A stretch of 64,000 bases of DNA from Argentina anserina (Eukaryota; Streptophyta; Magnoliopsida; Rosales; Rosaceae): the NCBI RefSeq assembly GCF_933775445.1, contig NW_026089421.1, positions 1 through 64,000 on the forward strand, read 5' to 3'. A model generated the notes under the pieces. It had not been told where the DNA came from. It saw nothing but the letters and a program-made list of their open reading frames with translations, and ran no database searches. Within the stretch, counting starts at the first letter, position 1; each line of letters opens with the position of its first letter. Shown piece by piece: positions 12,044-22,540 of the stretch. The position numbers were made by a program, and so were the translations under genes.

Positions 12044-13093
12044 ATGCGAGTTTCTATTGTATTTGAGAGTTTTGCAAGTGTGGGAGTGTGTTTCTTTCAA
12101 ACTGAGTATCTTTACATCGTTTGCGTATCTTTACTATTCCAATTGTGTATCTTTACATCGTTTGTGTATCTTTACTATTCCAATTGTGTATCTTTTCATT
12201 TCTCGTTTGAGTATCTTTCTGTAAGGCTTCTGATGCGAGTTTCTATTGTATTTGAGAGTTTTGCAAGTGTGGGAGTGTGTTTCTTTCAAACTGAGTATCT
12301 TTACATCGTTTGCGTATCTTTACTATTCCAATTGTGTATCTTTACATCGTTCGCGTATCTTTACTATTCCAATTGTGTATCTTTTCATTTCTCGTTTGAG
12401 TATCATTCTGTAAGGCTTCTGATGCGAGTTTCTATTGTATTTGAGAGTTTTGCAAGTGTGGGAGTGTGTTTCTTTCAAACTGAGTATCTTTACATCGTTT
12501 GCGTATCTTTACTATTCTAATTGTGTATCTTTTCATTTCACGTTTGAGTATCTTTCTGTAAGGCTTCTGATGCGAGTTTCTATTGTATTTGAGAGTTTTG
12601 CAAGTGTGGGATTGTGTTCTTTCAAACTGAGTATCTTTACATCGTTTGCGTATCTTTACTATTCCAATTATGTATCTTTACATCGTTTGCGTATCTTTAC
12701 TATTCTAATTGTGTATCTTTTCATTTCACGTTTGAGTATCTTTCTGTAAGGCTTCTGATGCGAGTTTCTATTGTATTTGAGAGTTTTGCAAGTGTGGGAT
12801 TGTGTTCTTTCAAACTGAGTATCTTTACATCGTTTGCGTATCTTTACTATTCCAATTTTGTATCTTTACATCGTTCGCGTATCTTTACTATTCCAATTGT
12901 GTATCTTTTCATTTCTCGTTTGAGTATCTTTCTGTAAGGCTTCTGATGCGAGTTTCTATTGTATTTGAGAGTTTTGCAAGTGTGGGAGTGTGTTTCTTTC
13001 AAACTGAGTATCTTTACATCGTTCGCGTATCTTTACTATTCTAATTGTGTATCTTTTCATTTCACGTTTGAGTATCTTTCTGTAAGGCTTCTG
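12044..13093 (+). repeat. Tandem 1,091-bp block, copy 2 (last unit short)
   Basis: The order 189, 189, 148, 188, 188 repeats at an offset of 1,091 bp. The sixth unit is 148 instead of 189 bp: it starts with the same CGTTCGCG first subrepeat but switches to CTAATTG and CACG, so it appears to be a recombinant of two unit types with the crossover inside the 41-bp region. Confidence 0.89.
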
Positions 13094-14858
13094 ATGCGAG
13101 TTTCTATTGTATTTGAGAGTTTTGCAAGTGTGGGAGTGTGTTTCTTTAAAACTGAGTATCTTTACATCGTTTGCGTATCTTTACTATTCCAATTTTGTAT
13201 CTTTACATCGTTCGCGTATCTTTACTATTCCAATTGTGTATCTTTTCATTTCTCGTTTGAGTATCTTTCTGTAAGGCTTCTGATGCGAGTTTCTATTGTA
13301 TTTGAGAGTTTTGCAAGTGTGGGAGTGTGTTTCTTTCAAACTGAGTATCTTTACATCGTTTGCGTATCTTTACTATTCTAATTGTGTATCTTTTCATTTC
13401 ACGTTTGAGTATCTTTCTGTAAGGCTTCTGATGCGAGTTTCTATTGTATTTGAGAGTTTTGCAAGTGTGGGAGTGTGTTTCTTTCAAACTGAGTATCTTT
13501 ACATCGTTTGCGTATCTTTACTATTCCAATTGTGTATCTTTACATCGTTTGCATATCTTTACTATTCCAATTGTGTATCTTTTCATTTCTCGTTTGAGTA
13601 TCTTTCTGTAAGGCTTCTGATGCGAGTTTCTATTGTATTTGAGAGTTTTGCAAGTGTGGGAGTGTGTTTCTTTCAAACTGAGTATCTTTACATCGTTTGC
13701 GTATCTTTACTATTCCTATTGTGTATCTTTACATCGTTTGCATATCTTTACTATTCCAATTGTGTATCTTTTCATTTCTCGTTTGAGTATCTTTCTGTAA
13801 GGCTTCTGATGCGAGTTTCTATTGTATTTGAGAGTTTTGCAAGTGTGGGAGTGTGTTTCTTTCAAACTGAGTATCTTTACATCGTTTGCGTATCTTTACT
13901 ATTCCAATTGTGTATCTTTTCATTTCTCGTTTGAGTATCTTTCTGTAAGGCTTCTGATGCGAGTTTCTATTGTATTTGAGAGTTTTGCTAGTGTGGGAGT
14001 GTGTTTCTTTCAAACTGAGTATCTTTACATCGTTTGCGTATCTTTACTATTCCAATTGTGTATCTTTACATCGTTTGTGTATCTTTACTATTCCAATTGT
14101 GTATCTTTTCATTTCTCGTTTGAGTATCTTTCTGTAAGGCTTCTGATGCGAGTTTCTATTGTATTTGAGAGTTTTGCAAGTGTGGGAGTGTGTTTCTTTC
14201 AAACTGAGTATCTTTACATCGTTTGCGTATCTTTACTATTCCAATTGTGTATCTTTACATCGTTCGCGTATCTTTACTATTCCAATTGTGTATCTTTTCA
14301 TTTCTCGTTTGAGTATCATTCTGTAAGGCTTCTGATGCGAGTTTCTATTGTATTTGAGAGTTTTGCAAGTGTGGGAGTGTGTTTCTTTCAAACTGAGTAT
14401 CTTTACATCGTTTGCGTATCTTTACTATTCTAATTGTGTATCTTTTCATTTCACGTTTGAGTATCTTTCTGTAAGGCTTCTGATGCGAGTTTCTATTGTA
14501 TTTGAGAGTTTTGCAAGTGTGGGATTGTGTTCTTTCAAACTGAGTATCTTTACATCGTTTGCGTATCTTTACTATTCCAATTATGTATCTTTACATCGTT
14601 TGCGTATCTTTACTATTCTAATTGTGTATCTTTTCATTTCACGTTTGAGTATCTTTCTGTAAGGCTTCTGATGCGAGTTTCTATTGTATTTGAGAGTTTT
14701 GCAAGTGTGGGATTGTGTTCTTTCAAACTGAGTATCTTTACATCGTTTGCGTATCTTTACTATTCCAATTTTGTATCTTTACATCGTTCGCGTATCTTTA
14801 CTATTCCAATTGTGTATCTTTTCATTTCTCGTTTGAGTATCTTTCTGTAAGGCTTCTG
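13094..14858 (+). repeat. Copy of 10,090-11,854 at 3,004-bp offset
   Basis: Units are 189 (TTTAAAAC, AATTTTG, CGTTCGCG), 148, 189, 189, 148, 189, 189, 148, 188 and 188, the same lengths and variants as 10,090-11,854. Small differences are CCTATTG near 13,717 and GCTAGTG near 13,989. The next unit starts as in the source copy (CGTTCGCG in its first subrepeat) but continues as a short unit, as at 12,946. Confidence 0.89.
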
Positions 14859-16060
14859 ATGCGAGTTTCTATTGTATTTGAGAGTTTTGCAAGTGTGGGA
14901 GTGTGTTTCTTTCAAACTGAGTATCTTTACATCGTTCGCGTATCTTTACTATTCTAATTGTGTATCTTTTCATTTCACGTTTGAGTATCTTTCTGTAAGG
15001 CTTCTGATGCGAGTTTCTATTGTATTTGAGAGTTTTGCAAGTGTGGGAGTGTGTTTCTTTCAAACTGAGTATCTTTACATCGTTTGCGTATCTTTACTAT
15101 TCCAATTATGTATCTTTACATCGTTTGCGTATCTTTACTATTCCAATTGTGTATCTTTTCATTTCTCGTTTGAGTATCTTTCTGTAAGGCTTTCTGATGC
15201 GAGTTTCTATTGTATTTGAGAGTTTTGCAAGTGTGGGAGTGTGTTTCTTTCAAACTGAGTATCTTTACATCGTTTGCGTATCTTTACTATTCCAATTGTG
15301 TATCTTTACATCGTTTGTGTATCTTTACTATTCCAATTGTGTATCTTTTCATTTCTCGTTTGAGTATCTTTCTGTAAGGCTTCTGATGCGAGTTTCTATT
15401 GTATTTCAGAGTTTTGCAAGTGTGGGAGTGTGTTTCTTTCAAACTGAGTATCTTTACATCGTTTGCGTATCTTTACTATTCCAATTGTGTATCTTTACAT
15501 CGTTCGCGTATCTTTACTATTCCAATTGTGTATCTTTTCATTTCTCGTTTGAGTATCATTCTGTAAGGCTTCTGATGCGAGTTTCTATTGTATTTGAGAG
15601 TTTTGCAAGTGTGGGAGTGTGTTTCTTTCAAACTGAGTATCTTTACATCGTTTGCGTAACTTTACTATTCTAATTGTGTATCTTTTCATTTCACGTTTGA
15701 GTATCTTTCTGTAAGGCTTCTGATGCGAGTTTCTATTGTATTTGAGAGTTTTGCAAGTGTGGGATTGTGTTCTTTCAAACTGAGTATCTTTACATCGTTT
15801 GCGTATCTTTACTATTCCAATTATGTATCTTTACATCGTTTGCGTATCTTTACTATTCCAATTGTGTATCTTTTCATTTCTCGTTTGAGTATCTTTCTGT
15901 AAGGCTTTCTGATGCGAGTTTCTATTGAATTTGAGAGTTTTGCAAGTGTGGGAGTGTGTTTCTTTCAAACTGAGTATCTTTACATCGTTTGCGTATCTTT
16001 ACTATTCCAATTGTGTATCTTTTCATTTCTCGTTTGAGTATCTTTCTGTAAGGCTTTCTG
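14859..16060 (+). repeat. Mixed units between two duplicated blocks
   Basis: Units are 148, 190 (CAATTATG), 189 (GTGTATC), 189 (CGTTCGCG, CATTCTG, with private TTTCAGAG), 148 (GCGTAACTTT), 189 and 149. The 189-bp unit at 15,723 carries the one-base loss of the 188 class plus the junction T, which restores 189. The last unit has GAATTTGAG, its first appearance in an otherwise standard position in this window. Confidence 0.87.
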
Positions 16061-16521
16061 ATGCGAGTTTCTATTGTATTTGAGAGTTTTGCAAGTGTGG
16101 GATTGTGTTTCTTTCAAACTGAGTATCTTTACATCGTTTGCGTATCTTTACTATTCCAATTATGTATCTTTACATCGTTTGCGTATCTTTACTATTGCAA
16201 TTGTGTATCTTTACATCGTTTGCGTATCTTTTCTATTCCAATTGTGTATCTTTTCATTTCTCGTTTGAGTATCTTTCTGTAAGGCTTCTGATGCGAGTTT
16301 CTATTGTATTTGAGAGTTTTGCAAGTTTGGGAGTGTGTTTCTTTCAAACTGAGTATCTTTACATCGTTTGCGTATCTTTACTATTCCAATTGTGTATCTT
16401 TACATCGTTTGCGTATCTTTACTATTGCAATTGTGTATCTTTACATCGTTTGCGTATCTTTACTATTCCAATTGTGTATCTTTTCATTTCTCGTTTGAGT
16501 ATCTTTCTGTAAGGCTTTCTG
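16061..16521 (+). repeat. First pair of 230/231-bp units
   Basis: Two adjacent units each hold three 41-bp subrepeats (the second has the junction T, hence 231). In both, the middle subrepeat ends TTGCAATTG instead of TTCCAATTG. The first has GGGATTGTGTTTC, similar to the 188 class but without the base loss. No three-copy unit occurs to the left of this point, so it marks the start of the zone containing them. Confidence 0.9.
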
Positions 16522-17426
16522 ATGCGAGTTTCTATTGTATTTGAGAGTTTTGCAAGTGTGGGAGTGTGTTTCTTTCAAACTGAGTATCTTTACATCGTTT
16601 GCGTATCTTTACTATTCCAATTATGTATCTTTACATCGTTTGTGTATCTTTACTATTCCAATTGTGTATCTTTTCATTTCTCGTTTGAGTATCTTTCTGT
16701 AAGGCTTCTGATGCGAGTTTCTATTGTATTTGAGAGTTTTGCAAGTGTGGGAGTGTGTTTCTTTAAAACTGAGTATCTTTACATCGTTTGCGTATCTTTA
16801 CTATTCCAATTATGTATCTTTACATCGTTTGCGTATCTTTACTATTCCAATTGTGTATCTTTTCATTTCTCGTTTGAGTATCTTTCTGTAAGGCTTTCTG
16901 ATGCGAGTTTCTATTGTATTTGAGAGTTTTGCAAGTGTGGGAGTGTGTTTCTTTCAAACTGAGTATCTTTACATCGTTTGCGTATCTTTACTATTCCAAT
17001 TGTGTATCTTTACATCGTTTGCATATCTTTACTATTCCAATTGTGTATCTTTTCATTTCTCGTTTGAGTATCTTTCTGTAAGGCTTCTGATGCGAGTTTC
17101 TATTGTATTTGAGAGTTTTGCAAGTGTGGGAGTGTGTTTCTTTCAAACTGAGTATCTTTACATCGTTTGCGTATCTTTACTATTCCAATTGTGTATCTTT
17201 TCATTTCTCGTTTGAGTATCTTTCTGTAAGGCTTCTGATGCGAGTTTCTATTGTATTTGAGAGTTTTGCAAGTGTGGGAGTGTGTTTCTTTCAAACTGAG
17301 TATCTTTACATCGTTTGCGTATCTTTACTATTCCAATTGTGTATCTTTACATCGTTTGTGTATCTTTACTATTCCAATTGTGTATCTTTTCATTTCTCGT
17401 TTGAGTATCTTTCTGTAAGGCTTCTG
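16522..17426 (+). repeat. Five units of zone I type
   Basis: Units are 189 (CAATTATG then GTGTATC), 190 (TTTAAAAC with CAATTATG), 189 (GCATAT), 148 and 189 (GTGTATC). The combination of TTTAAAAC with CAATTATG is otherwise separate, so the second unit looks like a hybrid. The last three units follow the order seen at 10,616-11,141. Confidence 0.87.
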
Positions 17427-18140
17427 ATGCGAGTTTCTATTGTATTTGAGAGTTTTGCAAGTGTGGGATTGTGTTCTTTCAAACTGAGTATCTTTACATC
17501 GTTTGCGTATCTTTACTATTCCAATTATGTATCTTTACATCGTTTGCGTATCTTTACTATTCTAATTGTGTATCTTTTCATTTCACGTTTGAGTATCTTT
17601 CTGTAAGGCTTCTGATGCGAGTTTCTATTGTATTTGAGAGTTTTGCAAGTGTGGGATTGTGTTCTTTCAAACTGAGTATCTTTACATCGTTTGCGTATCT
17701 TTACTATTCCAATTTTGTATCTTTACATCGTTCGCGTATCTTTACTATTCCAATTGTGTATCTTTTCATTTCTCGTTTGAGTATCTTTCTGTAAGGCTTC
17801 TGATGCGAGTTTCTATTGTATTTGAGAGTTTTGCAAGTGTGGGAGTGTGTTTCTTTCAAACTGAGTATCTTTACATCGTTCGCGTATCTTTACTATTCTA
17901 ATTGTGTATCTTTTCATTTCACGTTTGAGTATCTTTCTGTAAGGCTTCTGATGCGAGTTTCTATTGTATTTGAGAGTTTTGCAAGTGTGGGAGTGTGTTT
18001 CTTTCAAACTGAGTATCTTTACATCGTTTGCGTATCTTTACTATTCCAATTATGTATCTTTACATCGTTTGCGTATCTTTACTATTCCAATTTTGTATCT
18101 TTTCATTTCTCGTTTGAGTATCTTTCTGTAAGGCTTTCTG
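17427..18140 (+). repeat. Copy of 14,483-15,196 at 2,944-bp offset
   Basis: Units are 188, 188, 148 and 190, matching 14,483-15,196 in length and variants, including the paired 188-bp units and the short unit with CGTTCGCG plus CTAATTG. A private TTTTGTATC lies near 18,092. This is the last occurrence of the 188 class in the window. Confidence 0.88.
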
Positions 18141-18437
18141 ATGCGAGTTTCTATTGTATTTGAGAGTTTTGCAAGTGTGGGAGTGTGTTTCTTTCAAACT
18201 GAGTATCTTTACATCGTTCGCGTATCTTTACTATTCCAATTGTGTATCTTTTCATTTCTCGTTTGAGTATCTTTCTGTAAGGCTTTCTGATGCGAGTTTC
18301 GATTGAATTTGAGAGTTTTGCAAGTGTGGGAGTGTGTTTCTTTCAAACTGAGTATCTTTACATCGTTTGCGTATCTTTACTATTCCAATTGTGTATCTTT
18401 TCATTTCTCGTTTGAGTATCTTTCTGTAAGGCTTTTG
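18141..18437 (+). repeat. Two short units
   Basis: A 149-bp unit with CGTTCGCG and a 148-bp unit with TTTCGATTGAATTTGAG and a GCTTTTGATG end. Two short units in a row are frequent near breakpoints of the duplicated blocks here. Confidence 0.87.
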
Positions 18438-19153
18438 ATGCGAGTTTCTATTGTATTTGAGAGTTTTGGAAGTGTGGGAGTGTGTTTCTTTCAAACTGAG
18501 TATCTTTACATCGTTTGCGTATCTTTACTATTCCAATTATGTATCTTTACATCGTTTGCGTAGCTTTACTATTGCAATTGTGTATCTTTACATCGTTTGC
18601 GTATCTTTACTATTCCAATTGTGTATCTTTTCATTTCTCGTTTGAGTATCTTTCTGTAAGGCTTCTGATGCGAGTTTCTATTGTATTTGAGAGTTTTGCA
18701 AGTGTGGGAGTGTGTTTCTTTCAAACTGAGTATCTTTACATCGTTTGCGTATCTTTACTATTCCAATTGTGTATCTTTTCATTGTTTGCGTATCTTTACT
18801 ATTCCAATTGTGTATCTTTTCATTTCTCGTTTGAGTATCTTTCTGTAAGGCTTCTGATGCGAGTTTCTATTGTATTTGAGAGTTTTGCAAGTGTGGGACT
18901 GTGTTTCTTTCAAACTGAGTATCTTTACATCGTTTGCGTATCTTTACTATTCCAATTGTGTATCTTTTCATTTCTCGCTTGAGTATCTTTCTGTAAGGCT
19001 TTCTGATGCGAGTTTCTATTGTATTTGAGAATTTTGCAAGTGTGGGAGTGTGTTTCTTTCAAACTGAGTATCTTTACATCGTTTGCGTATCTTTTCTATT
19101 CCAATTGTGTATCTTTTCATTTCTCGTTTGAGTATCTTTCTGTAAGGCTTCTG
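18438..19153 (+). repeat. Tandem 716-bp four-unit block, copy 1
   Basis: Units are 230 (TTTTGGAAG, CAATTATG, TTGCAATTG, with private GCGTAGC), 189 (a TCTTTTCATTGTTTGCG hybrid at the second subrepeat), 149 (GGGACTG, TCGCTTGAG) and 148 (GAGAATTTT, CTTTTCTATT). These GGGACTG, GAGAATTTT and TTTTGGAAG variants are the hallmark of zones II and IV. Confidence 0.89.
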
Positions 19154-19721
19154 ATGCGAGTTTCTATTGTATTTGAGAGTTTTGGAAGTGTGGGAGTGTG
19201 TTTCTTTCAAACTGAGTATCTTTACATCGTTTGCGTATCTTTACTATTCCAATTATGTATCTTTACATCGTTTGCGTATCTTTACTATTGCAATTGTGTA
19301 TCTTTACATCGTTTGCGTATCTTTACTATTCCAATTGTGTATCTTTTCATTTCTCGTTTGAGTATCTTTCTGTAAGGCTTCTGATGCGAGTTTCTATTGT
19401 ATTTGAGAGTTTTGCAAGTGTGGGAGTGTGTTTCTTTCAAACTGAGTATCTTTACATCGTTTGCGTATCTTTACTATTCCAATTGTGTATCTTTTCATTG
19501 TTTGCGTATCTTTACTATTCCAATTGTGTATCTTTTCATTTCTCGTTTGAGTATCTTTCTGTAAGGCTTCTGATGCGAGTTTCTATTGTATTTGAGAGTT
19601 TTGCAAGTGTGGGACTGTGTTTCTTTCAAACTGAGTATCTTTACATCGTTTGCGTATCTTTACTATTCCAATTGTGTATCTTTTCATTTCTCGCTTGAGT
19701 ATCTTTCTGTAAGGCTTTCTG
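19154..19721 (+). repeat. 716-bp block, copy 2
   Basis: Units are 230, 189 and 149, repeating the first three of the preceding block with all landmark variants, including the unusual TCTTTTCATTG hybrid. The fourth unit (from 19,722) begins with GAGAATTTT as expected but is 189 bp because it has two subrepeats, so copy 2 ends inside it. Confidence 0.88.
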
Positions 19722-20815
19722 ATGCGAGTTTCTATTGTATTTGAGAATTTTGCAAGTGTGGGAGTGTGTTTCTTTCAAACTGAGTATCTTTACATCGTAT
19801 GCGTATCTTTACTATTCCAATTGTGTATCTTTACATCGTTTGCGTATCTTTACTATTCCAATTGTGTATCTTTTCATTTCTCGTTTGAGTATCTTTCTGT
19901 AAGGCTTCTGATGCGAGTTTCTATTGTATTTGAGAGTTTTGGAATTGTGGGAGTGTGTTTCTTTCAAACTGAGTATCTTTACATCGTTTGCGTATCTTTA
20001 CTATTCCAATTGTGTATCTTTACATCGTTTGCGTATCTTTACTATTCCAATTGTGTATCTTTTCATTTCTCGTTTGAGTATCTTTCTGTAAGGCTTCTGA
20101 TGCGAGTTTCTATTGTATTTGAGAGTTTTGCAAGTGTGGGAGTGTCTTTCTTTCAAACTGAGTATCTTTACATCGTTTGCGTATCTTTACTATTCCAATT
20201 GTGTATCTTTACATCGTTTGCGTATCTTTACTATTCCAATTGTGTATCTTTTCATTTCTCGTTTGAGTATCTTTCTGTAAGGCTTCTGATGCGAGTTTCT
20301 ATTGTATTTGAGAGTTTTGCAAGTGTGGGAGTGTGTTTCTTTCAAACTGAGTATCTTTACATCGTTTGCGTATCTTTACTATTCCAATTGTGTATCTTTA
20401 CATTGTTTGCGTATCTTTACTATTCCAATTGTGTATCTTTTCATTTCTCGTTTGAGTATCTTTCTGTAAGGCTTCTGATGCGAGTTTCTATTGTATTTGA
20501 GAGTTTTGCAAGTGTGGGACTGTGTTTCTTTCAAACTGAGTATCTTTACATCGTTTGCGTATCTTTACTATTCCAATTGTGTATCTTTACATTGTTTGCG
20601 TATCTTTACTATTCCAATTGTGTATCTTTTCATTTCTCGTTTGAGTATCTTTCTGTAACGCTTCTGATGCGAGTTTCTATTGTATTTGAGAGTTTTGCAA
20701 GTGTGGGACTGTGTTTCTTTCAAACTGAGTATCTTTACATCGTTTGCGTATCTTTACTATTCCAATTGTGTATCTTTTCATTTCTCGTTTGAGTATCTTT
20801 CTGTAAGGCTTTCTG
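19722..20815 (+). repeat. Run of five 189-bp units plus one 149-bp unit
   Basis: The uninterrupted run of 189-bp units keeps one frame open for 356 codons (19,722-20,792), the longest open frame in the window. Its translation is a 63-residue hydrophobic, Phe/Tyr/Ser-rich segment repeated with almost no change, and the frame is lost at the next T insertion. I do not regard it as a gene. Variants along the run are CGTATGCG, TTGGAATTGTGG, GTGTCTTTC, CATTG, GGGACTG and TAACGCTTC. Confidence 0.88.
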
Positions 20816-21680
20816 ATGCGAGTTTCTATTGTATTTGAGAATTTTGCAAGTGTGGGAGTGTGTTTCTTTCAAACTGAGTATCTTTACATCGTTTGCGTAT
20901 CTTTACTATTCCAATTGTGTATCTTTTCATTTCTCGTTTGAGTATCTTTCTGTAAGGCTTTCTGATGCGAGTTTCTATTGAATTTGAGAGTTTTGCAAGT
21001 GTGGGAGTGTGTTTCTTTCAAACTGAGTATCTTTACATCGTTTAAGTATCTTTACTATTCCAATTGTGTATCTTTACATCGTTTGCGTATCTTTACTATT
21101 CCAATTGTGTATCTTTTCATTTCTCGTTTGAGTATCTTTCTGTAAGGCTTCTGATGCGAGTTTCTATTGTATTTGAGAGTTTTGCAAGTGTGGGAGTGTG
21201 TTTCTTTTAAACTGAGTATCTTTACATCGTTTGCGTATCTTTACTATTCCAATTGTGTATCTTTACATCGTTTGCGTATCTTTACTATTCCAATTGTGTA
21301 TCTTTTCATTTCTCGTTTGAGTATCTTTCTGTAAGGCTTCTGATGCGAGTTTCTATTGTATTTGAGAGTTTTGCAAGTGTGGGAGTGTGTTTCTTTCAAA
21401 CTGAGTATCTTTACATCGTTTGCGTATCTTTACTATTCCAATTGTGTATCTTTACATTGTTTGCGTATCTTTACTATTCCAATTGTGTATCTTTTCATTT
21501 CTCGTTTGAGTATCTTTCTGTAACGCTTCTGATGCGAGTTTCTATTGTATTTGAGAGTTTTGCAAGTGTGGGACTGTGTTTCTTTCAAACTGAGTATCTT
21601 TACATCGTTTGCGTATCTTTACTATTCCAATTGTGTATCTTTTCATTTCTCGTTTGAGTATCTTTCTGTAAGGCTTTCTG
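20816..21680 (+). repeat. Five units with 865-bp offset copies
   Basis: Units are 149, 149... read from their starts at 20,816, 20,965, 21,154, 21,343 and 21,532 the lengths are 149, 189, 189, 189 and 149. The last three match 20,289-20,815 at an offset of 865 bp, proven by the shared TAACGCTTC variant at 20,658 and 21,523. Private changes are TTTAAGTATC near 21,043 and TTTTAAAC near 21,208. Confidence 0.87.
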
Positions 21681-22458
21681 ATGCGAGTTTCTATTGTATT
21701 TGAGAATTTTGCAAGTGTGGGAGTGTGTTTCTTTCAAACTGAGTATCTTTACATCGTTTGCGTATCTTTACTATTCCTATTGTGTATCTTTACATCGTTT
21801 GCGTATCTTTACTATTCCAATTGTGTATCTTTTCATTTCTCGTTTGAGTATCTTTCTGTAAGGCTTCTGATGCGAGTTTCTATTGTATTTGAGAGTTTTG
21901 CAAGTGTGGGAGTGTGTTTCTTTCAAACTGAGTATCTTTACATCGTTTGCGTATCTTTACTATTCCAATTATGTATCTTTACATCGTTTGCGTATCTTTA
22001 CTATTCCAATTGTGTATCTTTTCATTTCTCGTTTGAGTATCTTTCTGTAAGGCTTCTGATGCGAGTTTCTATTGTATTTGAGAGTTTTGCAAGTGTGGGA
22101 GTGTGTTTCTTTCAAACTGAGTATCTTTACATCGTTTGCGTATCTTTACTATTCCAATTGTGTATCTTTTCATTTCTCGTTTGAGTATCTTTCTGTAAGG
22201 CTTTCTGATGCGAGTTTCTATTGAATTTGAGAGTTTTGCAAGTGTGGGAGTGTGTTTCTTTCAAACTGAGTATCTTTACATCGTTTGCGTATCTTTACTA
22301 TTCCAATTGTGTATCTTTACATCGTTTGCGTATCTTTACTATTCCAATTGTGTATCTTTTCATTTCTCGTTTGAGTATCTTTCTGTAAGGCTTCTGATGC
22401 GAGTTTCTATTGTATTTGAGAGTTTTGCAAGTGTGGGAGTGTGTTTCTTTCAAACTGA

Positions 22459-22499
22459 GTATCTTTACATCGTTTGCGTATCTTTACTATTCCAATTGT
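22459..22499 (+). repeat. 41-bp subrepeat, first copy in reference unit
   Basis: The subrepeat starts GTATCTTTACATCGTTTGC and continues GTATCTTTACTATTCCAATT plus GT. Each copy is itself two related halves, of 19 and 22 bp, that both begin GTATCTTT. It is the module whose copy number sets unit length. Confidence 0.93.
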
Positions 22500-22540
22500 G
22501 TATCTTTACATCGTTTGCGTATCTTTACTATTCCAATTGT
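22500..22540 (+). repeat. 41-bp subrepeat, second copy in reference unit
   Basis: This copy is identical to the one before it. Across the array the last copy before the TCTTTTCATTTC segment is the one that most often carries diagnostic variants (GTGTATC, GCATATC, CATTG, CGTTCGCG, GCGTATCATT). The first copy more often differs at its end, next to CAATTG, for example CAATTATG or CAATTTTG. Confidence 0.92.

Noticed and set aside
19722..20792. 356-codon open frame on the + strand as a protein-coding gene
   Set aside because: It is a plain run of 189-bp satellite units. The frame shifts at every unit of another length class, variants do not avoid frame changes, and the translation is a repeated hydrophobic segment with no recognisable domain.
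22430..22450. G-quadruplex in the G/T-rich core
   Set aside because: Only one GGG run exists per unit, and runs are more than 140 bp apart, so no intramolecular four-run motif is present.
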